Below, in pieces: positions 9,730 to 20,514 of a stretch of DNA of 64,000 nt. The stretch comes from Venturia oleaginea. Lineage: Eukaryota > Ascomycota > Dothideomycetes > Venturiales > Venturiaceae. The notes under the pieces were generated by a model. That model was given only the letters and a program-made list of their open reading frames with translations, searched no databases and was not told where the DNA came from. Position 1 is the stretch's first letter. The number at the start of each line of letters is the position of its first letter. The DNA is taken from assembly GCA_013176395.1 (NCBI GenBank), contig JABMLP010000008.1:248001-312000 (forward strand), given 5' to 3'. The translations under genes and the position numbers were made by a program.

Positions 9730-12271
9730 ATGCAAATGCAACCAGACACAAACATGGATTCGGAAAGCGAGGGTGCCACTGGAACCACCGAGAAGAAGCG
9801 AGCCGTACGTCACCCTGACTAATATTGGAGCCCCCGACTTACTGTTCCAGTGTGACCTATGCCGCACCCGAAAGATCAAATGTGATAAAGGTAGTCTGAA
9901 GTCGCTGCTCACATATTCCTCTACCGCAAGGACTCAACCCTCTCACAGGTGTACCATCGTGCTCAAATTGCCGTGCTTCCGACCAAGGCATGCCTCACTC
10001 CCGTCATGCAAAATGGTCGACGGGCGATAACTCGTGAATTTAGTATGCAAGACTACGCGCCAGATAAAGCAGCCGCGCCAAAGAGTTCTCATCTCAAACC
10101 AGTATGAGAAGAAGATCGACGGGATTGAGGACAGGCTGGCTGGCATCGAACAAGCCTTGAAGTTTCTGAGCGCCCGCCTTGGCTCTTCGCCTTACCTTTC
10201 ATCCAAGTCGAGCACAAATTCACCAGCGCGTAAAGACTCAAACGCCAAGGTCCCAGTGACGGAGAGTCCTGCCGCCTTCGAGGGCAATACCACAACACAC
10301 GCCCATAGCATCTTCGCCCGTGAAGTATTGGAAAAGGCCGTGGAAAGTTCCCCTCTGACAGGAAGGAATCCAGAAGTCACCGCTGCTATCCAATGTCTCC
10401 ACAATATAGTGAGCAGACTCAGTGTCCAAGCTTCAACTCATGAGTCCATCTCAGCTTTTCCCTTTCTGCCAGGCACCACCGACGTTTCATCTCTCAAAGA
10501 CCTGCAGCGTCCCCCTCAGAAGTTCGTCCATGAACTGATCGAGAAAACCTTCGAGCTTGAATCCGTCACCTTCACCAAATTCTTTACCTTTCTCGACAAG
10601 AAAAAATTCATTGAATTATGTGAAGCGGTCTACCGCGACAATGGCGATTGCTCTCAACCCAAACTTCTCATCTTTTATGGCGCTTTGTTTTGGCTATTCT
10701 ACGAGTACAGTACCATGCAAACCGATCATTTCCGAGTGGAATGCTTCGAGCAGTATGCGCAGCTGTGTCGCCAAAATCTAGAGGTAGTGCTCAGTGGCCT
10801 TACTCTTTTAATGCCTGCCACTTTGGAGAATACTCAAGCCCTGATGCTTGGGGTAAGTTCTTGACCTATCATTTCTGCTTTAAGCTGACGTGCAATACCC
10901 AGTGCGCTTTCGGGATCGAAGCCTCTAAACCGACACTATGCTGGAGCATGAACTCGACAGCGGCAAGTTTTTGCATATCGCTTGGATATCATCGGCGAGA
11001 GACCATGAAAAACGATACGGAGGAGGAGAAGCAGCTGAAGTACTCCGTCTTTTGGTGAGTCTTATATAAACACAATAAATCGAGACCAAGGGCTAATTCA
11101 AGGCCTCCAACTACAGGAGTGTCTATGTCATGGATAAGAGTCTCTCGCTTCGACTTGGACGTGCTTCTATTTTGCAAGACTGGGATATAAATATACCTCG
11201 ACCCACGCGATCACCTGATAGAGCACATCCAGACGGTTCCAGATGGCTCGATATGAACTACTACTGGATACAGATAGCAGAGATTCAAGGCCAAGTGTAT
11301 CAACATCTCTACAGCCCTGGATCCTTTTCCAAAACGAATGAAGAGAGGGCGCAATGGGCCATCATGGCAGCGGCACGTCTGCAGGGGTACTATGACGCGC
11401 GGGAAAAGGGTATCGGACCTTATACCGGCGACTTGATGGGCGATATTAGTCGGTTGCTTGCTCACTCGGATGAGGTTGTCTTCCACTCCGTGATGGCTTT
11501 GATTTATAGGGCGGTACCTCCACCCTGCACCCAAACACCATCTACCTTTTCTCAGGACTGCGTTTACTCGGCTCGGAAGTCGCTTCAGGCGCATCTCCTG
11601 TGCGCAAATACATACAAGTACAAGAATGCTAAGCTTTGGGCTGGGTATATCCAATGGTATGGTTTTTTAAGTGGGTCACTATGCGGTCTTCCGCTAACTC
11701 ATGACCAGGAACATACTCAACATGCCCTTCACTCCGTTCATGGTATGTTCCCTATCAGCAAACGAGATCCATCGCCAACTAAAAATAATCTTAGGTAGTC
11801 TTCTGTCACGTAATCGCAATCTACTCGCGCGACGACCTCGACCTCCTCGCCGCCTTCGTCGACTCCCTCAAACCCCTCCCAGAAGACAACTCCGAAGGCA
11901 TAGAAAAACTCTACCGACTCTGCTTCGTCTTCCACGAAGTCGCCCGCCTCTACGTAGAAGCCAAAGCCCAAGAAGCGCGAACACAAGCCCAATCCCAAGC
12001 CAACCTAACAGCAGGCGCAGTATTCGACCCATACCTCTCCATGCTCGGCTTCGCGCCAAACCAAGCACAGTATCTTGCGCCCGAGTGGCCGCAGTCCACG
12101 GATATCGTGGTGGATTGGCCGAAGGCGACGGATTTGACGGTGAATGATAATATCCAGGATTGGTTTTCGGGGAATTCGAATATCATGTCGCTTTTGGATC
12201 AGGATATTGATTATTTGGGGGCGAGTATGAATGTGAATAAGAATAATGGGGGAAATTATCAGCAGCAGTAG
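9730..12271 (+). CDS. Zn2Cys6 transcription factor (8 exons, 721 aa)
   Basis: Predicted nuclear DNA-binding regulator. Exons: 9730-9804, 9851-9890, 9949-9987, 10044-10852, 10903-11054, 11117-11656, 11709-11742, 11795-12271; the frame is continuous throughout. The zinc cluster (residues about 26-53) reads CDLCRTRKIKCDKG, then SCSNCRASDQVC, i.e. CX2CX6CX6CX2CX6C. It is followed by a basic linker and a short coiled-coil segment (KKIDGIEDRLAGIEQALKF). The middle is the usual fungal regulator region, with LGYHRRE resembling the conserved middle-homology signature. The C-terminus is Asn/Gln-rich. The cluster is cut by introns after residues 25, 38 and 51; the third intron (9988-10043) uses a GC donor. 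It lies upstream of, and on the same strand as, a short-chain dehydrogenase, but co-regulation cannot be judged. Start chosen at the first ATG upstream of the cluster. Confidence 0.85.
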
Positions 12272-13116
12272 GAGTTTCAGGTGTTCCTACATAGGTTGGA
12301 GATTTTCATTTGGCTGGCGAGGCGGTCTCATGCATTCGGATTTCTAATACCCTGATTCATTGGTTTGCAAGGTGCTGTACTAGAGACTTTGTGCGACATG
12401 ACTGATTTACAAGGAGGTGGATATAGTAGAGATAGAGTTCTTTTTGTTTAGATGTCGCAGCAACTGCGCATCGTCTATGGGGTTTACTCTGCAATCTTAC
12501 TCACCTTAGTTTGTTCTTCGCTCTGTTTGAATAGATGCGGTATAGTTTCGCCATCGCTTCTTCGACACCGCAGGGCCGGGTTACTGTTCCGACGGTTAGT
12601 AGCAACGATAAACATGCCATCCATCGAATCACAGGTAATTTGACACAGCACGAGTGGATTTCGGCATCTCGACTTGACTTGTTGCGGGTAGTTGTCGTGG
12701 TTTCTCATGTGCCATAATCGAATCGATGGATTCATTTGGGTGGGCCGGTGCTTTATTATGCCTGCGGTCTGGAGTGAGGTTCCATTTTAGGCCAGAGATA
12801 GCGCGTCGGTGAGTTGTGTCCAACATCTCCACCCATCTTCCCTATCGTCTCGTCTTCGCAAGACACCATTCAATCGAGAGGATCAATGGACGGAAATAGC
12901 GGGGTGTAAGAAATCGAGTTTTCAGCATCGGAGCTCGAACCAACTTTCGAGATGATGTCCGGCCTTGCATAGACGTATACCATGGCATTCACTTCACTTC
13001 ATAGTATAAACACCTGGGAATGGCGGCAGATGATTATAAAGTACATGGCCATCGAAAAGTACTTCTTGCGAGGAGTACTCACACAAACTAGTGCTACAGT
13101 CATTTCCTCGATCCCG
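12272..13116. other. Intergenic between regulator and dehydrogenase
   Basis: Only short frames. In-frame codons continue upstream of 13117 to an ATG at 12982, but that 45-residue extension does not resemble a dehydrogenase N-terminus. Confidence 0.5.
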
Positions 13117-13884
13117 ATGTCTGTTCCTTCGATTATCATCCTTATCACAGGAGCCAACTCCGGAATCGGTTACGCAGCGGCAAAAGTCTTGGCTACCGAC
13201 TCGACAATCCATCACGTCCTCCTCGCCGGCCGCAACCTCTCAGCTTGCGAAGCAGCAGTCTCAACCCTCCAACAAGACCCAAGCATAAAAGGCACAATCT
13301 CTTCTCTCCACCTCGACGTAACATCCCGAGAATCCATCGCCGCCGCAGCAAAACAAGTCGAGAAACAATTCGGTCGCCTCGACGTCCTGATAAACAACGC
13401 TGGAATCTCCGACCTGACATTACCAAAGGAGTGGACGTTCAAGGAGAAAGTGGACAAAGTGTTGACAACAAACGTGACGGGCCCTGCCCTCGTATCCAAA
13501 GCATTCCGGCCTTTGTTATTCAGATCGAAGAATGCATATTCCATATACATCAGCAGCGGACTGGCGTCTCTGGATCAAGCCGCCGATGTCAAGTCTCCGC
13601 GCTATTATAGCGGGAATACGGTATATCGACTGAGCAAGACGGCGCTGAATATGTGGGCGCTTCAGGAATTCAAGGAGTTGGCGGGGAAGGGTGTAAAGGT
13701 TGTGACGGTCTGTCCGGGTCTTGTACGGTCTAATTTGAGAGGGAGGGAGGAGGATAGGATATCGGCTGGAGGGAGGGCGATGGAAGCTTCTGTTTCCGGC
13801 GAGTTTTTGTCGACAATTGTGCAGGGGAAGAGGGATGCGGATGTGGGGGGATTTCTGCATAAAGATGGTGTGTATAATTGGTAG
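13117..13884 (+). CDS. Short-chain dehydrogenase/reductase, carbonyl-reductase-like (255 aa, intronless)
   Basis: NAD(P)-dependent oxidoreductase with a Rossmann fold, probably cytosolic. Counting from the ATG at 13117: TGANSGIG cofactor-binding motif at residues 11-18, AGRN after beta-2 (suits NADP), NNAG at 93-96, a catalytic serine in YISSG near 146 and the active-site YRLSK at 170-174. The PG motif follows in VCPGLV. Length is normal for the classical family. An in-frame ATG at 12982 would add 45 residues; I prefer 13117 because the fold begins nine residues later and the extension shows no targeting features. The protein resembles the carbonyl reductase branch, but the substrate is not predictable. 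The preceding Zn2Cys6 gene on the same strand may or may not control it. Confidence 0.85.
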   Translation: MSVPSIIILITGANSGIGYAAAKVLATDSTIHHVLLAGRNLSACEAAVSTLQQDPSIKGTISSLHLDVTSRESIAAAAKQVEKQFGRLDVLINNAGISDLTLPKEWTFKEKVDKVLTTNVTGPALVSKAFRPLLFRSKNAYSIYISSGLASLDQAADVKSPRYYSGNTVYRLSKTALNMWALQEFKELAGKGVKVVTVCPGLVRSNLRGREEDRISAGGRAMEASVSGEFLSTIVQGKRDADVGGFLHKDGVYNW

Positions 13885-13943
13885 TATGATCGAATTTGAT
13901 ATTCCTGTTGCTATTATCCAAAGTCTGCGCTTGCTGGGCTGTG

Positions 13944-15055
13944 TCATATAAGCTGCTGTCTCAGCGTCGTCCGAGGGAGCTCGAAATTAGCTATCATGCG
14001 CGATAATACCGCCTCGACGTTGCTGTGACCGCCCTTGACCGTGCCGGATTGATGACAATGCAAGAAGCTATCGCGGCCGTTGCACTGAAATCTGTCGCAA
14101 GCTCGGCGATGACTGGAAGGAACGACTAAAACTCTGTTATCGTCCTCGTCTTGGATCTCAAGTCGTTCCGTGCTCGTCGTATCCAGGTTCTTCCAACTGA
14201 ATTCGACCAGGGAGTCTGATTGTGAGAGACACTCCAAAATGTGTACCCATGACTTGTGAAGTGGTATATCAAACGCGTCGATCTGCATATTGAAGATCTG
14301 GAGGCGTGTAATTGTGTGGTGCTTCTGGAAGAAGATCAAGAGTGACTGCCAACGAGGATATTGCCAACCAGCAAGCGTCAGATCTCTGAGATTTTTACCA
14401 TCAAGTGTCTCAAAAAAATTGCGTTTGGTAGATGTGTCAGCCAAACTCCATAATAATTTGTCACGCCCTCTGCCTCAAAAGAAAGCCTGAGTTCCGAGAG
14501 CTGAGGAGCCGAGTTGATAAAAGACGCCACTGCCATCGCATCTTCGTTCGCAGCCGCTCTGGTATCGATGCCGGTAGGAAATATATGCAGATCCAACAGA
14601 AGAAAACCTTCTACAACGTTTGATATGTCGCAACTGCGTCGAGAAAATAGTGTCGAAGGGGTAATTCGATCAGTACTCCACCCAGCTCTTATCATCATGC
14701 CCTCCGTCAATAGTACAGGTTCATCCGTGTTGACGAACGTGATTGATTCGAGAGTTTTGCCGGAAAAATGCTTGAAGGCATCAAAGGCTTTCGCAACACC
14801 CCGATCTGGCTCTTCCACAATAAGATGCTAGACGAGGGGACCGAATTTTGGTAGTTTCATCACTTTGATTAGCTGGTTCATTGACGCGTCGGTCATTGTG
14901 ATCTTCCTGGTTCCGAAACATCTCTTCAGAAAGGCCCTGCTGGTTCGCCTCTACAAGATTCGGCACACGCGCCTCAAATGGTGTAGGCTCTGAATGTCTT
15001 CATCGTTGATCTGATCCGTGATGCTCTCGATGAGCTCGGCAGGGAGCTTGTCCAT
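13944..15055 (-). pseudogene. F-box protein pseudogene
   Basis: The reverse strand from the ATG at 15055 reads an F-box: MDKLPAELIESITDQI, then LHHLRRVCRIL. F-box proteins are substrate adaptors of SCF ubiquitin ligases. The frame is stopped by a TAG right after this box (near 14953) and by a second TAG near 14830. It then stays open from about 14818 to the A7 run at 14411-14417, where a one-base shift is needed to pass into the last segment (FETLDGKNLRDLTLAGWQYP). The end is at 13944. The body resembles fungal F-box proteins of unknown target. Both stops can be explained by C-to-T changes in CAG or CGA codons, the direction of repeat-induced or ordinary deamination. A non-autonomous element sits about 100 bp upstream of the ATG. 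Confidence 0.75.
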
Positions 15056-15142
15056 GACTCCTGTCGCCTAGGAAGCAAGTGCGCCCCCGAAGAGAAGATA
15101 GATGGAAAGGAGTTATCTGAATTGATGTGTTTGTTGTATGGT

Positions 15143-15156
15143 GAGCAAGGCTCCAG
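15143..15156. repeat. Target-site duplication, left copy (14 bp)
   Basis: GAGCAAGGCTCCAG, repeated exactly at 16760-16773. It brackets the element at 15157-16759 and shows that it was inserted as one unit by target-primed reverse transcription. Confidence 0.9.
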
Positions 15157-16759
15157 ATTGATTGATTGATTGATTTTATCCTACTCGGTTGCAGCCGCTT
15201 AATCACGCAGCTATGTCCGGTTAGGAGGACTTCATCAGACAGCCGACACGTGATAGATTATATAATCCACCGCGCCCCACTTCGCCCCGTTCACTGAAAC
15301 AAGACCAGCTGTCCCCTCCGTCCTCCCTCTTTTCCCTTAACCAGTATCTCCAAATGCCCGCTGGCTCTTGTAGATACTGGTTATTCTGCTAGTATATCTG
15401 TGCTATGTAGACTCAAGAGGCAATGCCTCGTGTTTCGCTATCCTTCTACCTACAGTCTCCCTCTAATGCTCAGCTTGTCTATCTGTTTCGCCTTATCCCT
15501 CAAGGCCAATGGGTTCCCTAAGTATGTTTCTGCTTGTGAAAGTTGCCTTGCACCAGATTCCTATGCGGCGGTGTATTTGGTTGTGTGATGCTGGAGACAA
15601 TAGTAACCATCGTAGTCGTGATTTCGCTGCTTGGGTGTGATACTCCGGGTATGCCCGTGGACGAGGCTGTCTGGTAGCTGCCGTATTGTATGGCGCCGAT
15701 CGTGCTATAGACCTGCCGTCTTATAGTCGGAGCCTATCTGCTGCTAGTCGCTCTCCCTACTTGCTATATCGCGCTCCTACTCTTGCCAATGCCATAACTG
15801 GGACGCAATAGTCTGGGGAGAGGCTCAAGGCTACGTCTGCTGGCTTGTAGGGAGGGGATTTGCCGCCAATAAGCTCCTTCTATACGTCCTTACTGCTTAC
15901 TGTGTTGCGCACCTACTCTTGCCAATGCCATAACTGGGACGCAACAGTTTGGGGAGAGGCTCAAGGCTCTGGACATCAGCTTGCAGCAGGACGGTTTGCG
16001 GAGACGATAGTAGATGAGGTTCTCTAGCAGCTGCCGTATCGTGTCGCACCGATTGTGTTGTAGACCTGTCGTCTTATAGTCGGAGCCTATCTGCTGCTAG
16101 TCGCTCTCCCTGCTTGCTATATCGCGCACCTACTCTTGCCAATGCCATAACTGGGACGCAACAGTCTGGGGAGAGGCTCAAGGCTACGTCTGCTAGCTTA
16201 CAGGGAGGGGATTTGCCGCCAATAGGCTCCTTCTATGCGTCCTTACTACTTACTGTGTCGCGCACCTACTCTTGCCAATGCCATAACTGGGAGGCAACAG
16301 TTTGGGGAGAGGCTCAAGGCTCTGGGCAACAGCTTGTAGCAGGACGGTTTGCCAAGACGTTGGGAGAGGTTGTCTAGTCGTTGCAGTGGTGTGTGGTGCC
16401 GATTGTTGCGCACCGGGCGTCTGGTGTTTGAGTTGTGTTGAAGGTATTGCCGTTCTAGCAGTGACTCGTCGACTCGGAGCGTTGCAGTGTCATCTGGGGT
16501 GATGGACTAGCCGGGAGATAGTGACTAGATGGTTGCTGTTGTCTTTGGTGGACGCATCGTTCGTGTAGCTTGCTCATGTATTCGTCTGCTTGCTCTGCCG
16601 TGGCCGCGACGGCGACTCTAGAGATATCTCATCGACGCTGAGGGACGCGCGATGGCCTCTAGAGGCCGGAGCGGCCACTGGCAGAGGTGTTTTGATGATC
16701 CTTAGATGATACTTCTGTAAATTCCAAAAATTGAGTTCTCGCTGTGTGTGCTGTTTCTC
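15157..16759 (-). mobile_element. Non-autonomous LINE-dependent element, full-length copy (1603 bp)
   Basis: The element lies on the reverse strand: its tail (ATCA repeats) is at 15157 and its 5' end at 16759. It is flanked by a perfect 14-bp duplication. The 3' ~300 bp matches the 3' end of the LINE at 1-5040. The remaining ~1.3 kb does not match that LINE's ORF2. The 5' end begins with an A-rich start and then CAGCACACACAGCGAG, identical in position to the inner copy at 42712, so both are probably full length. Near the 5' end a short frame (RIIKTPLPVAAPASRGHR) is shared by both copies and could be a relic of a LINE ORF1. No transposition protein is encoded, so mobility would have to come in trans from a LINE with the same 3' end. 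It sits in the upstream region of the F-box pseudogene. Confidence 0.85.
15771..16476 (-). repeat. Internal tandem duplication, two ~353-bp units
   Basis: Units begin at GCGCTCCTACTCTTGCC (15771) and GCGCACCTACTCTTGCC (16124). Each contains two related sub-blocks sharing CCATAACTGGGACGCAACAG. The inner element at 41461-42712 has a single unit, which accounts for the 351-bp length difference between the two copies. Confidence 0.8.
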
Positions 16760-16773
16760 GAGCAAGGCTCCAG
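16760..16773. repeat. Target-site duplication, right copy (14 bp)
   Basis: Exact copy of 15143-15156, directly beyond the 5' end of the reverse-strand element. Confidence 0.9.
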
Positions 16774-17179
16774 GTAGGAGATGTGAAGTAGAAAAGACCC
16801 ACGCATAAAACACGTGAGATCGACAAGATCGACAATCTATTTATAGGGGTGCCTCCTCTCCTCCAACCTCAACACAATCATCAATAATTCAATATCAACA
16901 TCACATTGGTATGCGTTGATTAGCAAAGCTAAACGCTTGATCTGGTCATCTGGTCCCCAATATTCACCTTTCAGCCAGATGGTAAATGCACACCTCGAAG
17001 TAATGTGCCCCCCATCAAGATTGTGTACCCAAGTCTCTCATAATCATCCAAAGACTTGCTAGCATCTAAACTTGCGCTAAGGGCGCAACCGATTTTATGA
17101 ACCCACTGTGCAAGCAATATCGATACAAATGCGCCTAGCCATAACCCAGAAATCGCCAATTGCTACAAACCACGCCCCA
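16774..17179. other. Intergenic; former upstream region of the F-box gene
   Basis: A TATA-like CTATTTATAGGG at about 16839 is followed by a CT- and CA-rich stretch typical of fungal leaders on the forward strand. I cannot find a convincing gene that starts there. Confidence 0.4.
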
Positions 17180-17205
17180 TCAAAACGTCTTATCGTCCAT
17201 CGATA

Positions 17206-17268
<63 letters not shown>

Positions 17269-19165
17269 CATCCTCGTCAGCTCCCTCACTATTATCATCC
17301 GCATGACCGAACACGACTTCCTCACCCTTCGTCACTTGCTGTTCCGCCTCCTCATTTCTGTACTTCATCTTCCGCGCCATGCTCTTCTCCCGTTCCACAG
17401 AACTCTCCCTCCGTCTAATCATTTCGAACACCTTAAGGTAATGCCTGAAATGGTTTAAAACACGCAAATCCGAATCCCCCAAATGTCTATCCTTGGGCTG
17501 GATCAGACCTTGAACTTCCAGATACCTCATGTACTTAGTCAGCTCCGACTTTGCAAAAGTCTCGTCACATCTCTTCATGGGACAGCGGTACTCCGTCCAT
17601 CCGTCCTTCTCAAAGTGCTCCGCGAGGTGGCGTTTGAATTTCGTGTAGCTTTCTGTCGCAAATCCGCAGTGTGGGCAACAGCATTCGTATTTCGGGTGAA
17701 TGGTGAGACGTTTCGTATTCTCTGTCACGCTATCACTTCGTTCTTCTGCTCGTCCTCTTGTACTTTCTTCTCTCCGTCCAGGAGAGCGTATCGGTCGCTT
17801 CGCAAACGTGGGTCCGGGACTGTTGGAACTGCCATTTGAATCGGGTTCATCAAACGAGGCCGAGTGATCCGCATCACTGCCATTTGAAAGCTTGCCCCGC
17901 CCGCTTCCATTTATGGGGGTGAATTGTGACCCTAGCGCTGGAGATGATGGCCGCGCCAATCCACGATTTGTGAGTTGACTGAAAGGTGAATCTGATGGTG
18001 AAGGATTTCCAAGCACCAAGACTAGTCGCCGTGAATCAGGTTTAGGAGATGACACCGGCTGATTTTCGTCATCTTCTAAGCTCATCTTCATTGCTCGCTT
18101 TAGATCCGCTTCGTATGAATCATCCTCTGAGTCAGATTCAACAGACGGAACCGGCTGATTCTCATCATCCTCCAAGCTCATCTCCATTGCTCTCTTCAGA
18201 TCCGCATCGTACGAATCATACTCTGGATCGGATTTAATAGACGGAACGGGTTGATTCTCATCATTGAGACCTGGAAGCCCAGCGATGACACCATCTAAGT
18301 CCGAACTCAGAGTCAGAGGTGGCGTATCAAATACTTGTCCTCTCGTTTTCTTCCGTTTCTGCATCACTGTCATTAGATCTTTTTCATCGAGGGAAAAGAC
18401 GGGCGCCTTCAAGGTCTTGGGCACCTCGTGGACGTAGTCATATAGCCGTCCGAAACTACGCGGCGACAAATTCAATCCCATCGCTGCCGCGTCTTGCTTG
18501 GATAGCAGCATTTCTTTTCCGAAATGAAAGAAACCGGTAGGAAAATTCGTGAACTGCTGTTGTGTCGCTGTCAAGTTGCCATGTCGAGGTTGAAGCGATG
18601 GAGGAGCGTGCGATTGCATGTCCCTGCTTCCGTTTACGTTACCATTTGTGAGACTGGCATGTCCAGGTTGAGAAGATGCGTCCCCGCGCGGCAATACGAA
18701 TTCGATTTTTCCCTCACTGTTGATAACGGCATAAGTACCGGTTATGATATTCGGCGTTGAGAACAACGGAGTTCCCGGTGGAAGGGAAAATCCCGGTATA
18801 AAAGAAGCTCTTCGTCTTGTTTTTGAAGCAGGCACTGGCAGTTTCTGCGTGTTTCTTGCTGGGGACATACTGTCTCTCGCCTCTGGAGCTGGAGCTGATT
18901 CTCTTGCACAGCGCTTTGTGTCAACGATCCCATTCGTTTCTGGAGCTGGAGCTGACTTCTTTCCACGGCGATCCATGTCAACGTGATCGTCTTCGGTGTC
19001 GCTCCTCGTCTTTGACATGCTCCTGGCGCTTGGCTTGGCTATCTTCCTAAAACCCAATTCGGGGCGATCCGGCATATCGACGTCCTCATTTCCGGTCTCG
19101 GAACCAGGACAAGGTCTTTTGTTGGCTTTCTCGGCGCTTTCTGGAGTTTTGGGTAGGATATGCAT
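17180..19165 (-). CDS. Tandem-UIM, C2H2 zinc-finger protein with poly-Asp tail (661 aa, intronless)
   Basis: Not a named protein I recognise. Visible parts in order: a Ser/Pro-rich N-terminus with two APAPE repeats (residues 70-100). Two ubiquitin-interacting motifs at about 320-336 and 351-367 share the core ADLKRAMxMSLEDDE, each in a ~31-residue repeat that also carries ENQPVxS. Then comes a low-complexity basic region, and one canonical C2H2 finger at 497-517 (CPHCGFATESYTKFKRHLAEH). A second finger-like block (YRCPMKRCDETF) lacks the histidines. A 20-residue aspartate run follows near the C-terminus. UIMs bind ubiquitin through the conserved Ala and Ser, both present in each copy here. 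The combination suggests a nuclear protein that reads ubiquitin on chromatin or on a DNA-bound factor, but this is inference. The start is the first ATG of the frame. Confidence 0.75.
17206..17266. repeat. (ATC)n microsatellite coding for the poly-Asp run
   Basis: About 20 uninterrupted ATC triplets, read on the reverse strand as GAT (Asp) codons. Because one codon dominates, the tract is prone to length change between strains without a frameshift. Confidence 0.95.
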
Positions 19166-19828
19166 GTTGGCAATGATACAGATGTTTTACTGGTGGAGAT
19201 GGCGGAGTGTTATGATGACTGCGTTGGAAGATTGCTCGATTGCGGAGTGGCCGCCATTGTCCTTCCAATGTTGTTGGCTTGTACGGAGAGTGACGCCTTC
19301 TCTACAGAGTGTCTGGTGGAAGGAGCTGCCAAGGAGTTGCAAGGAGCTGCGAAGTCGCAACTCGTTCCAATGGCAACCAAGGGGCCAGCGGTCTCAACGC
19401 GTGTTGATTGGGTACCGCAGTAAAAGTGAGTCAGTTATCTCATCATGCTCGATTTCGAGTTCAAAGACGTATGATGGCATACTTCAAGTTGGTCTTGGGT
19501 TTGAAGGTACCTTAGGACGGATGAGATGGGCTAGGATGAGAGTCGTGCCGTCGGCCGCAACGCTCTAGCAGTCAGTTTCCTGAATCGAGATCGAAACGCT
19601 GAATAAGCGTGTGAAGTTTTGCGAAATAGTTAATACCAAGGAGAGGAACACGGGTAGAAGGGAGCAAATTAGTCATTACCAGTTCACCACCCCGTCCTGG
19701 ATTGTAACGGTTGAGCCTTGTTTTGACTTTTTCACGCCCAATTCACCTCAACAGCGCCATGGTCAGCGAAAGAGGATCATAACTCGTGCGTCTGGATTCT
19801 TATGCCTAGCTTCACGTAGTATCGCAAC
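19166..19828. other. Intergenic
   Basis: Upstream region of the UIM protein and downstream end of the ABC-C remnant. Only short frames; nothing recognised. Confidence 0.5.
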
Positions 19829-20514
19829 CTACCTCCACAACTCCCAAATCCCCAGCACAAAATAAAGCCCAACATAAACACCCACATCAGTAACCTGATC
19901 ACTCATCGGATACGCTGTTCTCCTCTTCATCCCCACCCCCTCCCCAACCATCTCCACCAACCTCACCGCGTTGGTCGCAATTAACAGCACCCAGAACACA
20001 ACACTCGCAATCCAGTATCTGTGAAACCTCCCCCCGATACCATGTGACAACCTCAACGCCCCGGCAATTATGAAGCCCGCCCATTCTACTGGCAAAAGGC
20101 CAATACCCAGATCGGCCAATTCGAGACGCACGAGTTCGAGGACGGTCATTGCGAAGGCACTGAAGAGGGCGAGGGCGTAGAGGGTTATTTTAGCATTGTG
20201 GTAGGGACGTTTTACTTTTCCAGTAGAGGAATGATGTTACGCGTGGTTGTGTTGCGAAGAGGAAGGGGAGGAGGAGGAAGTAGACACAGACGGAGAGAGG
20301 GACGAGGATCACCTAGAGTTTCAATGTTAGTCAGTGATTGCTACATGTCGTTATTCAGATGGCGTTTATGTACATCGTTGAAGCAGGATGTGGTAATATT
20401 GGGGATCCTCCGCGATCGAGGTCCTAGGGTAGCGTGTCAGTTTAAGTGGAACCCCCTGATGAGGCTCTGGCACTTACCGAAGCCCTCCACGCGATTCTTA
20501 CAAAGCGACAACAT
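19829..20514 (-). pseudogene. ABC-C (MRP/Ycf1-type) transporter N-terminal remnant
   Basis: Reverse-strand exons 20514-20478, 20423-20374 and 20312-19829 join in frame across two well-formed introns (54 and 61 nt; the second has CTGACTAAC before its acceptor). They begin MLSLCKNRVEGFGP, then TTSCFNDVILVPLSV, which resembles the start of fungal ABC-C transporters (Cys, EGxGP, then a CFxD block before the first helix). Several hydrophobic segments follow, as in the extra N-terminal membrane domain (TMD0). One extra A in the AAAA run near 20215 shifts the frame; beyond it the second frame continues smoothly (ITLYALALFSAF...) to the stop at 19829. No nucleotide-binding domain follows. It may instead be an uncharacterised small membrane protein with a sequencing error; the ABC-C reading is moderate. 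Confidence 0.5.

Noticed and set aside
17095..17325. Frame with a long run of Met codons, and a forward frame with a run of Ile codons
   Set aside because: Both are other readings of the ATC triplet repeat that codes for Asp in the real gene.
20177..20232. A third intron in the ABC-C remnant instead of a frameshift
   Set aside because: The candidate GT and AG are present, but joining them puts the downstream part out of frame; one extra base explains the data better.
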